A DNA stretch of 64,000 bases from Cydia pomonella (lineage: Eukaryota > Arthropoda > Insecta > Lepidoptera > Tortricidae). The DNA is taken from NCBI RefSeq assembly GCF_033807575.1, contig NC_084726.1:11780001-11844000 (forward strand), in the 5' to 3' direction. The position numbers and the translations under genes are program-made. This document shows, in pieces, positions 19,383 through 29,157 of the stretch. The notes beneath the pieces are model-generated. The model made no database searches. It was not told where the DNA came from and worked only from the letters and a program-made list of their open reading frames with translations. How positions within the stretch are numbered: the stretch's first letter is position 1; every line of letters begins with the position of its first letter.

Positions 19383-19450
19383 TCCAAAACCACGGAGGAA
19401 ACAGTCGAGTACGTTTGTATGGAGAAATGACCACTCCTATTGCCTCTTAA
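19383..19450 (+). mobile_element. Right end of piggyBac-like MITE E, inserted in repeat D at TTAA
   Basis: GGAGGAAACAGTCGAGTACG followed by TTTGTATGGA and CTCTTAA matches the right end of the MITE at 28730-29153. It abuts TTAA-ACTACGTCC. In repeat D copies at 34768 and 48072 the same spot reads GTCCTTAAACTACGTCC, so the MITE entered a TTAA inside repeat D. Its left half is gone. Confidence 0.7.
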
Positions 19451-19822
19451 ACTACGTCCAAAAGAGAGCTATAGGCACTGTGAATATTATATATCTCGCC
19501 TTGTGTGGTAGGGCACAGCACAGCGGATGTCATTCCAGATCTAGAACAGAGCCCAACTGGGGCGTACCTCCACCTTACAGAAAACCGCAGCCAAATAACA
19601 TCTACCCTACTCATAGTGTTGTGTTCCTGCCGGTGAGTAAGGTTGCCAGAGCTCAGAGGGTATAGAGTCTTAAGGTCTATTCTTATTTTTGCAAACAAGC
19701 ATACCTGCCCGCCTGATCGTAAGCAGTCTCCGTAGCTTATGTACGCATGCAACTCCAGAGGAGTTACATGCGCGTTGCCGACCCTAAATTATTTGCCACC
19801 GACGTATAGTATAAAAAAAAAC
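19447..19822 (+). repeat. Repeat D copy 1 with an inverted 3' segment
   Basis: 19451-19655 matches 34788-35000 in direct orientation (GTCATTCCAGATCTAGA, AGTGTTGTGTTCCTGCCGGT). From 19694 to 19787 the 3' part appears inverted (GCAAACAAGCATAC...GCGCGTTGCCGACCCTAA), and 19790-19822 returns to normal orientation (TTTGCCACCGACGTATAGTA plus poly-A). This is the pattern left by twin-priming retrotransposition. Confidence 0.7.
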
Positions 19823-20342
19823 TTTTTTCTCCAAATGTGTAATGTAACCGGCAGTGTAACATCACTAGCTCCAAACCGGATATCCGGCTCAGACAGGAGT
19901 AGTCTGGGGGTAGTTGCAACTCTATACCGATATATTACTCTTGAAAACGTTTTGTAAGCTTTTTTCGGATATATCGTGTAATCTTTGCTTTATAAAAGAA
20001 GAAAAGATCCCTTTTTTTTCTTTTTTTTTTTATTTTTTTTTAATTTTTTTTTTATTATTAACTATTAATTTTGAAACAAGATTTAACACAAAAAGCCACT
20101 ATTGAAAACCTCTAGGGTTTATGTAATAGTTGGCGAGATCGCGCGGACCGATCCGCGTATGCTTAATACCATTATTACATACTTAGTTATATTTTCCTGT
20201 CGAAGCTGTTATTGTATCTATCGTTTAAATATCGGCCTTATGTACGAGACAGTGGAATCAATTTACAACGACAGCTCTTACAGGTGATCAGTAAACTTAA
20301 TTTATCTTTAAACATTATCTCTGTACTTATATCTAATATACA
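19823..20342. other. Unassigned stretch, T-rich
   Basis: A long T-rich tract lies at 20008-20055. No supported gene; the three 60-70 codon frames here have no recognisable features. Confidence 0.4.
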
Positions 20343-21105
20343 TTACTCTGGGCTTAGGTAGTATTTTTTTAGTAATGACATACATTTGACATGGTTTCCT
20401 TCAGTGTTAATGAGATTATACAGTAAGTTCTTAGGTAAGGTGTTTAGTATATGTGGGAGTAGAAAGTCGGTTACTCTTTTACCATATACATTGTTACTTT
20501 TTGGTATTGGATATGAAGGTAAATAATCTAAAGTACGTAACTTACTTGAGCGAGTTTTTTTATCTAATGAGGGTAAAATTTCACACTCCTCTAATACTAA
20601 GGACAGGCAAAACCTATTAAAGACGTTAATAACATTGCAGTGTTTAAATAGACCCTTTTTATCATTTTTATACTTTTCTCTGATTTTATTCGGTACGATT
20701 GTTTTTATAAGTGCTAATTGTAGGTTATAGATTTGTTCTAAGTAGGTTTTGTATGTCCGCCCGTAGCTTGTGATACCATAACATATAATCGAGTCGGCGA
20801 GTGATAGGTAAAGCATCCGTAGTGTATTGAATGGGAGTTTATATTTAAGCAATGTTAAGTTAGCCATGACAGATCTAAGTTTTGAGCATATGTGATCTAT
20901 GTGTGGTCTCCAATTAAAGTTATTATCTATAATTAGGCCTAAGTAAGTGTGCTGTTTGACGAGTTCAAGCGTTTCGCATTTACAATTATTGCTAGGGTTA
21001 TGTAAGCAATGGTGTTCGTGTGCTGCGATGCTAGGGGTCCGTATTTCTTTATTGTACGGTGATCGAATGTGGATAATTTTAGTTTTGTTTGTACATCTAT
21101 TCTTT
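20343..21105 (-). pseudogene. LINE ORF2 C-terminal half relic (Jockey-like)
   Basis: The minus frame extends upstream of the nominal Met: TKIIHIRSPYNKEIRTP, HHCLHNPSNNCKCETL, LVKQHTYLGLIIDNNFNWRP (RT motif E region), HIDHICSKLRSVMANLTLL, then LSLADSIICYGITSYGRTYK (the SYFHS-like block) and a 3' block to the stop at 20343. The RT catalytic motifs A-C and the endonuclease are missing. The 5' break, at about 21105, is close to the MITE at 21141. The frame is intact over about 250 codons, implying a relatively young insertion. It differs clearly from the ORF2s at 1397 and 55337, so it represents another LINE lineage. Confidence 0.75.
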
Positions 21106-21140
21106 TATTTTCATTATTTATTTTTTTATACAAATACTCT

Positions 21141-21453
21141 TTACAGTACATATGGTGCTACTTTCCCGCACGCGTGCGAGAAAGAGCACTTTCCATGCAT
21201 ATGTCAACACTTTAAAGAGCCATATGTACAAAACGTTGTACGATACACGTGCGTATAGGTAATTCGCAACTCGTGTTTTAATTTATCACCACTCGTTGCC
21301 AATTTCCTATTTTCTGCACTTGTATCGTAATAGTACATTATCGTGTATCGTACAACGTTTTACAGTACATATGGCCCTTTAAATGTTCGACACAGTAACG
21401 TAATATGCTAATTTTCGCACTAGTGCGGTAAAGTAGCACCATATGTACTGTAA
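21141..21453. mobile_element. MITE J copy 1 (long inverted repeats)
   Basis: The terminal TTACAGTACATATGGTGCTA recurs inverted at 21434-21453, followed inward by CCGCAC/GTGCG motifs. Inside are CGTTGTACGATACACGTGCG (21232) and CGTGTATCGTACAACGTTTT (21342), also inverted, and CGTGTTTTAATTTATCACCA. The longer copy 2 is at 36695-37136; fragments are at 27550-27655 and 28146-28236. Non-coding. Confidence 0.75.
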
Positions 21454-21533
21454 ATAACTATTATTAATATTACACACCTCAACAAAAAACAATACAGAGA
21501 AAAAACAGCATAATTATCAGCATATATGTGGTT

Positions 21534-21671
21534 CGGGGAGATGGGCCTCGTTAGCATTGTGCTGCAACCCGTCTAGGAGAAGGAAAACTCCAAAATATAA
21601 CCCGGGGAGATGGGCCTCGTTAGCTTTGTGCTGCAACCCATCTAGGAGAAGGAAAACTCCAATATAAAACC
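21534..21671 (+). promoter_or_regulatory. Tandem 69-bp units in the RTE 5' UTR
   Basis: Two units differ at a few positions (GTTAGCATTGTG against GTTAGCTTTGTG; CCCGTCTAGG against CCCATCTAGG). In other non-LTR elements repeated 5' UTR units act as internal promoters; that role is inferred here. Confidence 0.5.
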
Positions 21672-21848
21672 CCCAAATCCAAGGTGTTAGCCGACCCGTG
21701 CCGAGGGATGCATAGCCAGAGGGTAGTTCTGGCGTTGAACGGAGGGTGTCTGTGTTGGCGGTCACAGGACACAGTGGTAAACCGCCTTGCTTCAGTACAG
21801 GGCTCTGCTGTTGTGGACATTTAAATCCCTATTACTCGTGGGAACGCA

Positions 21849-24800
21849 ATGGAGATTCAAAATAATAATCATCCGAATGGCGGCGACGTGGTACGCCACC
21901 CGTCACGTCTCGTTTCTCGCGGGGGCGACAAGCGGCTCACGGAGAGCCGCTTTGCTACGCTGAATGTTGGAGGAGGAATGGAAGAGAAATTAAATGAGGT
22001 TTTGCAGATGATGGATGAGAGAAAAATTGATATTTTGTGTGTAAATGAGACGAAACGGAAAGGATGCGATACTACCCTGCATGGAACCTACAAGGCGTAT
22101 TGGTCTGGGGTGCCTAGTTCGGATCGCGCCTGTCAGGGAGTCGGTATTGTACTTTCCGCAAGAATGGCTGAGTGTGTGAGAGAATTTGAATGTGTGAATT
22201 CTAGACTGATGTGGATTAGACTGAAAGTGGGACTGATGCGCATATTTGTGGTAGGCGTTTACGCTCCAGTAGACCAGGGTGCGAGGATCTCGCAGTGCGT
22301 TCAGAATGACAGGCAGATATTTTGGGATGAACTAAGAGAGGTTTTGAAAGTATGTAAGGGGAATGAAAGAATGATTTTGTTAGGTGATTTCAATGGCTGG
22401 GTAGGAATAAAACGGGACGGATTTGAAAATGTTCTTGGAATGCACGGTGACAAAAGAGTAAATGAGAATGGGAGAAGCTTATTAGAGATTTGCCAAGAGT
22501 GGAACCTTTGTGTAACAAACACGATGTTTGACCACAAAAGGATACATTTATACACTCGTGAGGCGGAGAATGTTAGGAAAAGTGTGATTGACTTTGTGAT
22601 AGTGGATGAAAGAATTAGGAAGAATGTTATCGACTCCAGGGTGTATCGAGGGTCGGGTATCCATACTGACCACTTCCTGGTGATGTGCCGATTAAGAGGC
22701 TTGTTTAAAGGATGGCGACAACGGCCCCGTGCAGTTACTGCAGATTTAAAAAGAATAAAAGTGGAGAATTTGCAAGATGAAGGAGTCAATGATGAGTATA
22801 AGAGTAGATTAAAAACCGAATTTGAAGGTATGGATGAGATTAGTGAGACTGAACAATTGTGGAATAGTTTTAAAAATAAAGTAGTAAGTGTGGCAAGTGA
22901 AGTATGTGGAGTAAGTAAGAGGCACAAAGGAAAAAAGGAGAAGAATGTTTGGTGGGATCAAGAAGTGCAAGAAGCAGTGTGTGAGAAGAAAAAGTTATGG
23001 TTGGATTGGTTAGCCACAAGAGCTAACCAAAGAAATCACACAGCTTCATTTGACGAAGTCAGTGAAGCGAAAAAGGAATATAGAAGAATGAAAGTGTTAG
23101 TGAAAGAATTAGTCGACAGAAAGAAAGGCGAACAGAAAGATAAAATGGAGGAAAGGCTGTCTCAAGATTTCCAGGCAAATATAAAGTTTTTCTGGAAGTC
23201 CATTCGTTTTGCCAGGGGTAACACCCAGAATTCTGAGCTAAACTCAATTAAAGACAAGAACGGAAGATTAGTGAATGAGGAAGAATGTATCTTAAAAAGA
23301 TGGAAGGAGTATTTTGAAAGTTTGTTTGATAGAGAAGAGGCAAACACGCCAATTTCGGATTTGAATGAAAGCATTGAATATGTGTCGGAGAATGAAGATA
23401 GTATTAGCATGGATGAAATTGTGAAAGCGCTTAAAGGAATGAAATCAGGAAAGGCTGCAGGATATGATAAAGTTTCTGTCGAGATGCTGAAAGCTGGACA
23501 GGGCATTGTAGCAACTCAGATGTATCGCCTTTTCAATATGTGCTTTAGAACCGGCCAAGTGCCCAGGGACTGGTGCAAGGCTGTCATTGTACCTCTTTAC
23601 AAAGGAAAGGGATCACAACTGGATTGCAAAAACTACAGAGGCATTAGCTTACTCAGCGTCGTCGGCAAATTGTATGCAAAGATATTGATTGAAAGAGTAG
23701 TGAAAGAAACCGATGAGAAAGTATGGGATGCACAAGCGGGATTCCGAAAGGGTATGGGATGTACGGATCAAGTCTTTTCCCTGCGATGCATAGCCGAAAA
23801 GTATTTGGCCAGAGGTCAAAAGGTCTATTGCGCTTTCGTGGATTTGGAAAAGGCTTATGACAGAGTGGTGAGGAATGAACTTTGGTCGGTACTGTCGGTG
23901 TATGGATTGAGCGGTCGTCTCATTCAGGCACTGAAATCGCTCTATGAGGATTCCAGTGCTTGTGTGAGAGTAAACGGATCGTACACTGAGTGGTTTAGCA
24001 TCGAAAAGGGTGTTAGGCAAGGATGTGTAGCGTCACCGTGGCTGTTTAATCTATTCATGGACAGTAGTATGCATGATTTGAGAAATGATGAATGTGGGCT
24101 GAGAATGAAAGGTTTACTCGTCAAATGTCTTCTTTACGCTGATGACCTGGTATTGCTGGCTACATCGGGTGAAGAATTGCAGGAGATGGTAACTAGAATG
24201 CATAGATCTTTTGAAAGGAAAGGAATGAAAATAAATGTGAGCAAGACGAAAGTAATGGTATTTGAAAAGGGAGAAAGTATGACAAACTGTGAAGTTTTGA
24301 TTGGTGAAGAAAGAGTTGAACAAGTGAAAGAGTTTGTGTATCTGGGAACCTTGTTCACTAGGGACGGTAAACATGATGAAGACATTGAAAGGAGAGTGAA
24401 TGCTGGAAATCGTGTGAATGGGGCACTCAACGCTTTTATGAGCAGCCAGAAGGTGTCGCAAAAAGCACGGTTGGCTGTGCATAGAGGGGTGTTGGTGCCT
24501 ACACTTATGTATGGTAGCGAAAGTTGGGTATGGCAGAAAAAACATCAGAGTCAAGTGAATGCAGTGGAAATGAGAGCGTTGAGAAGTGTGTGTGGTGTAA
24601 AATTACAAGATAGAATTAGGAACAGCGTGATAAGGGAAAAGTGTGGACTGAACGAAGATGTAGTGACAAAAATTGAGAAAGGTATGTTGAGATGGTTTGG
24701 ACACGTGGAAAGAATGAGTGAAAGAAGGTTAACAAAGAGAGTGTATAAGGGAGAAGTAGAAGAGGGAGCTGGAAGGGGTAGACCTCGGCGGACTTTCTCT

Positions 24801-24959
24801 GATCAAATCGGGGAAATCCTGAAAAAAGGCCAGGTCAAGAGCTCCCTAAACCGACGAGCATGTATGAGGAATGTCATGAAAGTGAAGGAAGCGAAAGAGG
24901 TATGTCAGGATCGTAGCAAGTGGAAATCCGTGGTCTCTGCCTACCCCTTCGGGAAATAG
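21849..24959 (+). CDS. RTE-type ORF: APE endonuclease plus reverse transcriptase (1036 aa)
   Basis: An intact polyprotein for target-primed reverse transcription. Endonuclease (about residues 30-285): FATLNVGG, VNETKRKG with catalytic Glu67, VVGVYAPVD, LLGDFNGW with Asp180 and Asn182, and HTDHFLV with Asp274 and His275. Reverse transcriptase (about 530-800): KNYRGISLLSVVGKLYAKIL (motif 2), AGFRKGMGCTDQVFSL, motif A AFVDLEKAYDRV with Asp665, motif B GVRQGCVASPWLF with the conserved Gly, motif C LLYADDLVLLA with Asp765/766, KTKVMVF (D) and VYLGTLF (E). The C-terminus carries RWFGHVERMSERR, GRGRPRRTFSD and DRSKWKSVVSAYPFGK. Length fits RTE ORF2 (about 1000 aa). The Met at 21849 is the first in frame and lies just after the 5' UTR. 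No stop, frameshift or missing key residue is seen, so it may be active. Confidence 0.92.
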   Translation: MEIQNNNHPNGGDVVRHPSRLVSRGGDKRLTESRFATLNVGGGMEEKLNEVLQMMDERKIDILCVNETKRKGCDTTLHGTYKAYWSGVPSSDRACQGVGIVLSARMAECVREFECVNSRLMWIRLKVGLMRIFVVGVYAPVDQGARISQCVQNDRQIFWDELREVLKVCKGNERMILLGDFNGWVGIKRDGFENVLGMHGDKRVNENGRSLLEICQEWNLCVTNTMFDHKRIHLYTREAENVRKSVIDFVIVDERIRKNVIDSRVYRGSGIHTDHFLVMCRLRGLFKGWRQRPRAVTADLKRIKVENLQDEGVNDEYKSRLKTEFEGMDEISETEQLWNSFKNKVVSVASEVCGVSKRHKGKKEKNVWWDQEVQEAVCEKKKLWLDWLATRANQRNHTASFDEVSEAKKEYRRMKVLVKELVDRKKGEQKDKMEERLSQDFQANIKFFWKSIRFARGNTQNSELNSIKDKNGRLVNEEECILKRWKEYFESLFDREEANTPISDLNESIEYVSENEDSISMDEIVKALKGMKSGKAAGYDKVSVEMLKAGQGIVATQMYRLFNMCFRTGQVPRDWCKAVIVPLYKGKGSQLDCKNYRGISLLSVVGKLYAKILIERVVKETDEKVWDAQAGFRKGMGCTDQVFSLRCIAEKYLARGQKVYCAFVDLEKAYDRVVRNELWSVLSVYGLSGRLIQALKSLYEDSSACVRVNGSYTEWFSIEKGVRQGCVASPWLFNLFMDSSMHDLRNDECGLRMKGLLVKCLLYADDLVLLATSGEELQEMVTRMHRSFERKGMKINVSKTKVMVFEKGESMTNCEVLIGEERVEQVKEFVYLGTLFTRDGKHDEDIERRVNAGNRVNGALNAFMSSQKVSQKARLAVHRGVLVPTLMYGSESWVWQKKHQSQVNAVEMRALRSVCGVKLQDRIRNSVIREKCGLNEDVVTKIEKGMLRWFGHVERMSERRLTKRVYKGEVEEGAGRGRPRRTFSDQIGEILKKGQVKSSLNRRACMRNVMKVKEAKEVCQDRSKWKSVVSAYPFGK

Positions 24960-24992
24960 GCGTGATTATATGTATGTATGTATGTATGTATA

Positions 24993-26218
24993 TATTAGGG
25001 TATTTACTATTTATGTAGCTTTAGATACTGATAATAGTCCCAGCCCGTAATAATTAAACTTCGATTTCACCCAAACAGTTAAAACGAAGTCATTAAAAAC
25101 GAATTTCTCCGTTTCCAAAAAAAGTTAAACCAACTCTTCCATTGAACCTCAAAGTCAGAAAACAATGTGTTTCCTGCCAGGCATCGAACTGGCGACCATT
25201 GTTGATTGGTCATGCTACTTGTCTTACGAATGGTACAAAGACCTCATGTTTCGTAATGTTGGGGTTAAAGTTAGTATTTTATTTATATAGAAAGTTTTAC
25301 TTTACAGCTAGTTTATTATTCAAGTAGGCATATTACAATGCGCTTATGAACGTCTAATAAAGCTACGCCAGCTCTAACCCTACAGCTCTGACCCGAGAAG
25401 ATTTAAATCCCTCCTAAGTTGAAGGAGGGTATCCCAATATGGGACCAGCAAGAAACTCGGCGGGACACATCATTTCAAAACATTACATCTTATAACTAAC
25501 ATGCCAAGCTTAGCTTCTAACTCTACAAGCATTAACTTCACAAACTCCACACCTTAGTCAAAAAATTTAGCTTGGCCGTTATTGGGACTGCGAAGTGCAT
25601 GGTGGGGGTAAGTAAAGCGATCCCAGCGCATAAGGTGGTAAAAATTTGAACTAACTGCGGATAGCGTCTTCAGAGTTCGTACAAGTTATATGGCTCGAAA
25701 TAAAACTTTCATTTACGATTACTTCTGAAATATTCATTTAAATTTTATAGTGTAATGCACCATCGTAATCTGTATGAAGTGCTTAATATTACTAACGTAT
25801 TTACTTTAATAATTATTAAAACTGTATTCGAGTGAATAACTTTCCAAATGCCACTGAAGATCTGATAACTTTTTGACAGTGCAAGCCTTATGGTTTCGTC
25901 TTGGCAACATTTTACATGAAAATGTTCTTGATGGGATATAATAATTTCTACGCACTTATTGCTTAGCATCATAACTGTTAATGAATAACAGAAATCATCT
26001 GAATAAGGAATGTTAAGACAGGAATCATGCGATTATGGACGGAGGTACCGTATGAAAATATCGGAACCATTTTAAAAGGAAGCCCTGTGAGTTCCGATAC
26101 CCGTTTAACTGGTAAAGCTATAAGCGTAGGGATAATTAATATAATAATTATGTAGCCATATAATTTGTAATGACCGTTATGAATGTCGGGATGTAATAAA
26201 ATAAGCAAATAGTTAGTA
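24993..26218. other. Unassigned stretch
   Basis: No recognised gene. 25139-25215 (TTCCTGCCAGGCATCGAACTGGCGACC) has a box-B-like sequence on the minus strand and could be a degraded SINE. The short frames at 25745-26208 have no support. Confidence 0.4.
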
Positions 26219-26401
26219 TAAGGCCTGAGTGGACGCTCGAAGCGGAGCGTTCAGCGGGGCGTGCAGCGTGGCGTCGGGCTCACAAGCGATGTGAGCAGCG
26301 TGCACTAAGGCGGCCGATCCTATACGTTTGCACATGTTTAATTTGCACGCCGCACGCCCCGCCCGGCTGCACGCCCAACTCGAGCGTCCACTCAGGCCTT
26401 A
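26219..26401. mobile_element. MITE H, GC-rich, 183 bp
   Basis: The termini AAGGCCTGAGTGGACGCTCG (from 26220) and their complement (to 26400) are perfect inverted repeats of about 20 bp, with TA outside each. The interior is GC-rich (CGGAGCGTTCAGCGGGGCGT; CCGCACGCCCCGCCCGGC), in sharp contrast with the AT-rich flanks. No ORF. Confidence 0.8.
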
Positions 26402-26481
26402 CATTTAGATACGTCCACTTGTAAAATAACAAAAATACATGTAATTTTATACAAATAATTCTAGTGACTCCTAAAGTAACA

Positions 26482-26655
26482 GGCCAATTCGAACGTACTT
26501 ATCAAAACTATATGGATATCTGAATGATGTCAGTAAGTTACCATTCGCGCGTGCGACCGCTGTCGCTAATACATGTATGGACAAGTCCGATTAAAATAAA
26601 CGCTCGAATGATAGATAACTGACATCATTTAGATATTGTTTTGATATCGATTCTT
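26482..26655. repeat. Possible inverted-repeat element ending in GATATC
   Basis: GGCCAATTCGAACGTACTTA at 26483 and GATGATGTCAGTAAGTTACC near 26525 find a loose inverted partner at 26610-26650 (GATAACTGACATCATTTAGA). A related piece is at 38740-38825 (GACATCATTTTGATATCGGA...GATATCGTTCGAATTGGCC). Degenerate. Confidence 0.4.
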
Positions 26656-26922
26656 ATTATTCTTCTTCCTCACGTTGTCCCGGCATTTTTCCACGGCTCA
26701 TGGGAGCCTGGGGTCCGCTTGACAACTAATCCCAAGATTTGGCGTAGGCACTAGTTTTTACGAAAGCGACTACGATCTGACCTTCCAACCCAGAGGGTAA
26801 ACTAGGCCTTATTGCGATTAGTCCGGTTTCCTCACGATGTTTTCATTCACCGAAAAGCGACTGGGTATCAAATGATATTTCGTACATAAGTTTCTAAAAA
26901 CTCATTGGTACGACGAACCGAG
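26656..26922 (-). mobile_element. SINE-B, head lost
   Basis: Matches 722-1040 from GTTGTCCCGGCATTTTTCCA to AAACTCATTGGTACGA on the minus strand; the tRNA-like head beyond that is replaced by unrelated DNA. Confidence 0.75.
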
Positions 26923-27003
26923 TTTTGATATAAATTGTACGTTAGAATTGGTCTCTAAGAATATTTCACCAGTTTTCCTAAAAATCTCTATTTATCTACG
27001 TAT

Positions 27004-27268
27004 AAATAAATAAATAAATATTATAGGACATTATTACTCAAATTGACTAAGTCCCACAGTAAGCTCAATAAGGCTTGTGTTGAGGGTACTTAGACAACGA
27101 TATATATAATATATAAATATTTATAAATACTTAAATACATAGAAAACACCCATAACTCAGGAACAAAACACACACACACGAATAAATAAATGCCCTTACC
27201 AGGATTTGAACCCGGGACCATCAGCTTCGTAGGCAGGGTCACTAACCACGAGGCCAAACCGGTCGTCC
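27004..27268 (-). mobile_element. SINE-C, full length
   Basis: Minus-strand copy from the ACGACCGGTTTGGCCTCGTG head (27268) with box B GGGTTCAAATCC to the AATAATGTCCTATAATA 3' end and a TTTATTTATTTA tail at 27004-27020. Confidence 0.8.
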
Positions 27269-27549
27269 GACGTATATTCTTCAGAACTTAAATAAGTAAT
27301 ATATTTCCAAACTTTCTCATAAGAAAAATATAATAACGTATCAGCAAGGACCTCAAGTAGGTATAATAATCCAAAGATATAATATCACTAAAAGTAGGTA
27401 CTCAAGTAATCCTATACTCAACTCTAATATCTGTATTTGCTGTGTCCGATTGAGTAGAAAATCTGAAGTTGCTACAAGAAGATATAGATCAACATTACCT
27501 AATAAATGCTGTCTATACGAGGAAACCGGTCACAGATCGCTACACAGCA

Positions 27550-27655
27550 GATAGAGCATATAGTACATTACGATACAAGTGCGAAATTACCTATTCGCAC
27601 GTGTATTGTACAAAGTTTTACAGTACGTATGGTCTTTTTAATTTTCGACATACGG
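27550..27655. repeat. MITE J fragment
   Basis: GTACATTACGATACAAGTGC, TTACCTATTCGCACGTGTAT and TTTTACAGTACGTATGGTC match one arm of MITE J (36695-37136). Confidence 0.6.
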
Positions 27656-27689
27656 CCCGATTCGAACTTTAAGATACATTATGGATTGG

Positions 27690-27752
27690 ATATGTCAGTG
27701 TCAAAAGTGACGTTTCGGTTCAACGAACGTCACTTTTGACACTGAAATAGCT
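27690..27752. repeat. Short hairpin, possible MITE tip
   Basis: TCAGTGTCAAAAGTGACGTT (27695) and AACGTCACTTTTGACACTGA are perfect 20-bp inverted repeats around an 11-nt loop. It is isolated; function unknown. Confidence 0.6.
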
Positions 27753-27817
27753 AATCGATATTTATACAAGTCTATAGATATACCTAAACATAAACTAAAT
27801 TCCAGAAATTTGCGATA

Positions 27818-27950
27818 CAACGAGGAAATGCCGCCAGCATCCTTGGTACAATGCCTCAAGGGCCTATTTTAGATATAAGCTAGTTATAGTAATCATTTGT
27901 ATATATCCATTATGTATATTGTTATTGTAAATAAATGAATGAAAATTTCC
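27818..27950 (+). pseudogene. 3' relic of the 'IQRGN' element
   Basis: The frame gives AIQRGNAASILGTMPQGPIL followed by AT-rich sequence (TATCCATTATGTATATTGTT) that also follows the relic at 4045-4110. Only the last 15 or so conserved codons plus 3' UTR remain, ending in AAATAAATGAATGAA. Confidence 0.6.
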
Positions 27951-27974
27951 AAAAATAAAGATTGAATGTTACAT

Positions 27975-28135
27975 TTAGGTGCTTATAGTAGTAGTAGTAA
28001 AACTCTTTATTGTACAGAAATAAAAACAAAACAGGAAATAAAACACTCATCATTAGTACAAAGGCGAAATTATCCCTTTAAGGGATCTCTTCCATTTAAC
28101 CTCTGAGCACTTGAGGGAGAATTGGAGACGGTAGA
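27975..28135 (-). repeat. LINE 3' UTR with TAC-repeat tail
   Basis: On the minus strand: GGAAGAGATCCCTTAAAGGG, then TTGTACTAATGATGAG, TGTACAATAAAGAGTTTTAC and TACTACTACTA. AATAAAG plus a trinucleotide tail is typical of a LINE 3' end. Confidence 0.6.
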
Positions 28136-28145
28136 CTTATATAAT

Positions 28146-28236
28146 AGTTATTTACGTTACAAGTGCGAAAAATAGGAAATTCGTAACGAGTGACGATAAA
28201 TTAAAACATGACCGAAGGGTATGTTTTAAATCGACA
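28146..28236. repeat. MITE J fragment
   Basis: TACAAGTGCGAAAAATAGGA, ATTAAAACATGACCGAAGGG and TTTTAAATCGACACGAG match the interior of MITE J at 36935-37015. The 5' tip of a minus-strand SINE-C (CCAGACCGGTCGTC) follows at about 28262. Confidence 0.6.
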
Positions 28237-28479
28237 CGAGGTGGTGGGCTGGCCTAGTGGCCAGACCGGTCGTCATACTGACCTTTTTAATGCGGAGTCT
28301 AATAGAAGTTATCTATGTCCAGGGGGTTAAGGACCCCTAACAAAGGGTTCGGGATACGTGAATTACGGACAGGGTCCTTTCCACGTTTAATACGTAAGTA
28401 GGTTTTATTAGGAAATGGACTAGCACGCGTATATGTGTCGGGCGTTAATCAGGCAGATCATTAAATTCATAGGCATATT

Positions 28480-28612
28480 GTGAATCGTGAAAATCATTGT
28501 CTCGTTCCCTGAGTCTACGAAGCCCCGCCACGCGGGCTCATATTTCTGGGCAGTTTGTGCTCCGGCACCCGAAGCAGCCTGATGAACCTATCCTATCCTA
28601 GCTATCCATTGG
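28480..28612 (+). repeat. LINE 3' end with TATCC tail
   Basis: TCTACGAAGCCCCGCCACGC, then GTTTGTGCTCCGGCACCCGA and AACCTATCCTATCCTAG. The short TATCC repeat is the kind of tail left by CR1/L2-like elements. No coding region. Confidence 0.4.
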
Positions 28613-28725
28613 TTTAATGTGACTATCGACAAGGAACTTTACGATCGGCCTGATTTTACTATCGGCCGCCGGCATATAATAATCTGTAGGTTAGCATTAA
28701 ATCCCTACTTACAATCGGGATCTGT

Positions 28726-29157
28726 TTAAGAGCAATTCCTAGCTGAGCAACTTTTCAAATCTCGAATTTTCAAAGCTATGTTTCTGTTGCGCTGCGGTGG
28801 GCGGGAGTGCGTACGTGCGATAAGGACAACTGCATCTCGGACTAAAATACCCAGGCAAAAAACTCAAAAAATAATTATGAAATTTTGGAAACTGCAAGAG
28901 GATGAAATGATTTATGCCGCTATGTTTTGATTTTTTGGATATTTGCTGTCATATTTGTATACTGCGCCTTTTTTGCAGCCAATTCAATTGAGCCGTTTTT
29001 GCGATTTTCGAGGCGCTGTAAGTTTCTTCAAAATAAAATAATCCAAAAAGATGATATGGATCTTATTTGAAAGGATCATTGTTCTCGGTTAAAAATCCAG
29101 GGAGGAAACAGTCGAGAGCGTTTGTATGGAAAAATCGCAACTAGGAATTCCTCTTAA
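28726..29157 (+). mobile_element. MITE E, piggyBac-like, TTAA-flanked
   Basis: TTAA at 28726-28729 and 29154-29157 flank a 424-bp element with imperfect inverted ends (AGAGCAATTCCTAGCTG and, complement, AGAGGAATTCCTAGTTG). The interior includes GGAGGAAACAGTCGAGAGCG and TTCAATTGAGCCGTTTTTGC. Copy 2 is inverted at 46547-46965 and end fragments lie at 50150-50248 and 19383-19450. TTAA duplication is the hallmark of piggyBac transposition. No ORF remains. Confidence 0.75.

Larger units (their letters stand above)
21534..24992 (+). mobile_element. RTE-clade non-LTR retrotransposon, apparently complete
   Basis: A 5' region with two 69-bp tandem units (21534-21602 and 21603-21671; GGGGAGATGGGCCTCGTTAG) is followed by a single 1036-codon ORF. 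A very short 3' UTR then runs into TATG repeats at 24968-24992. Duplicated 5' UTR units, a single ORF and a microsatellite 3' tail just after the stop are all usual for RTE elements. A target-site duplication was not resolved. Confidence 0.85.

Noticed and set aside
22301..24554. Several minus-strand ORFs of 60-208 codons
   Set aside because: They are antisense shadows of the intact RTE ORF at 21849-24959.
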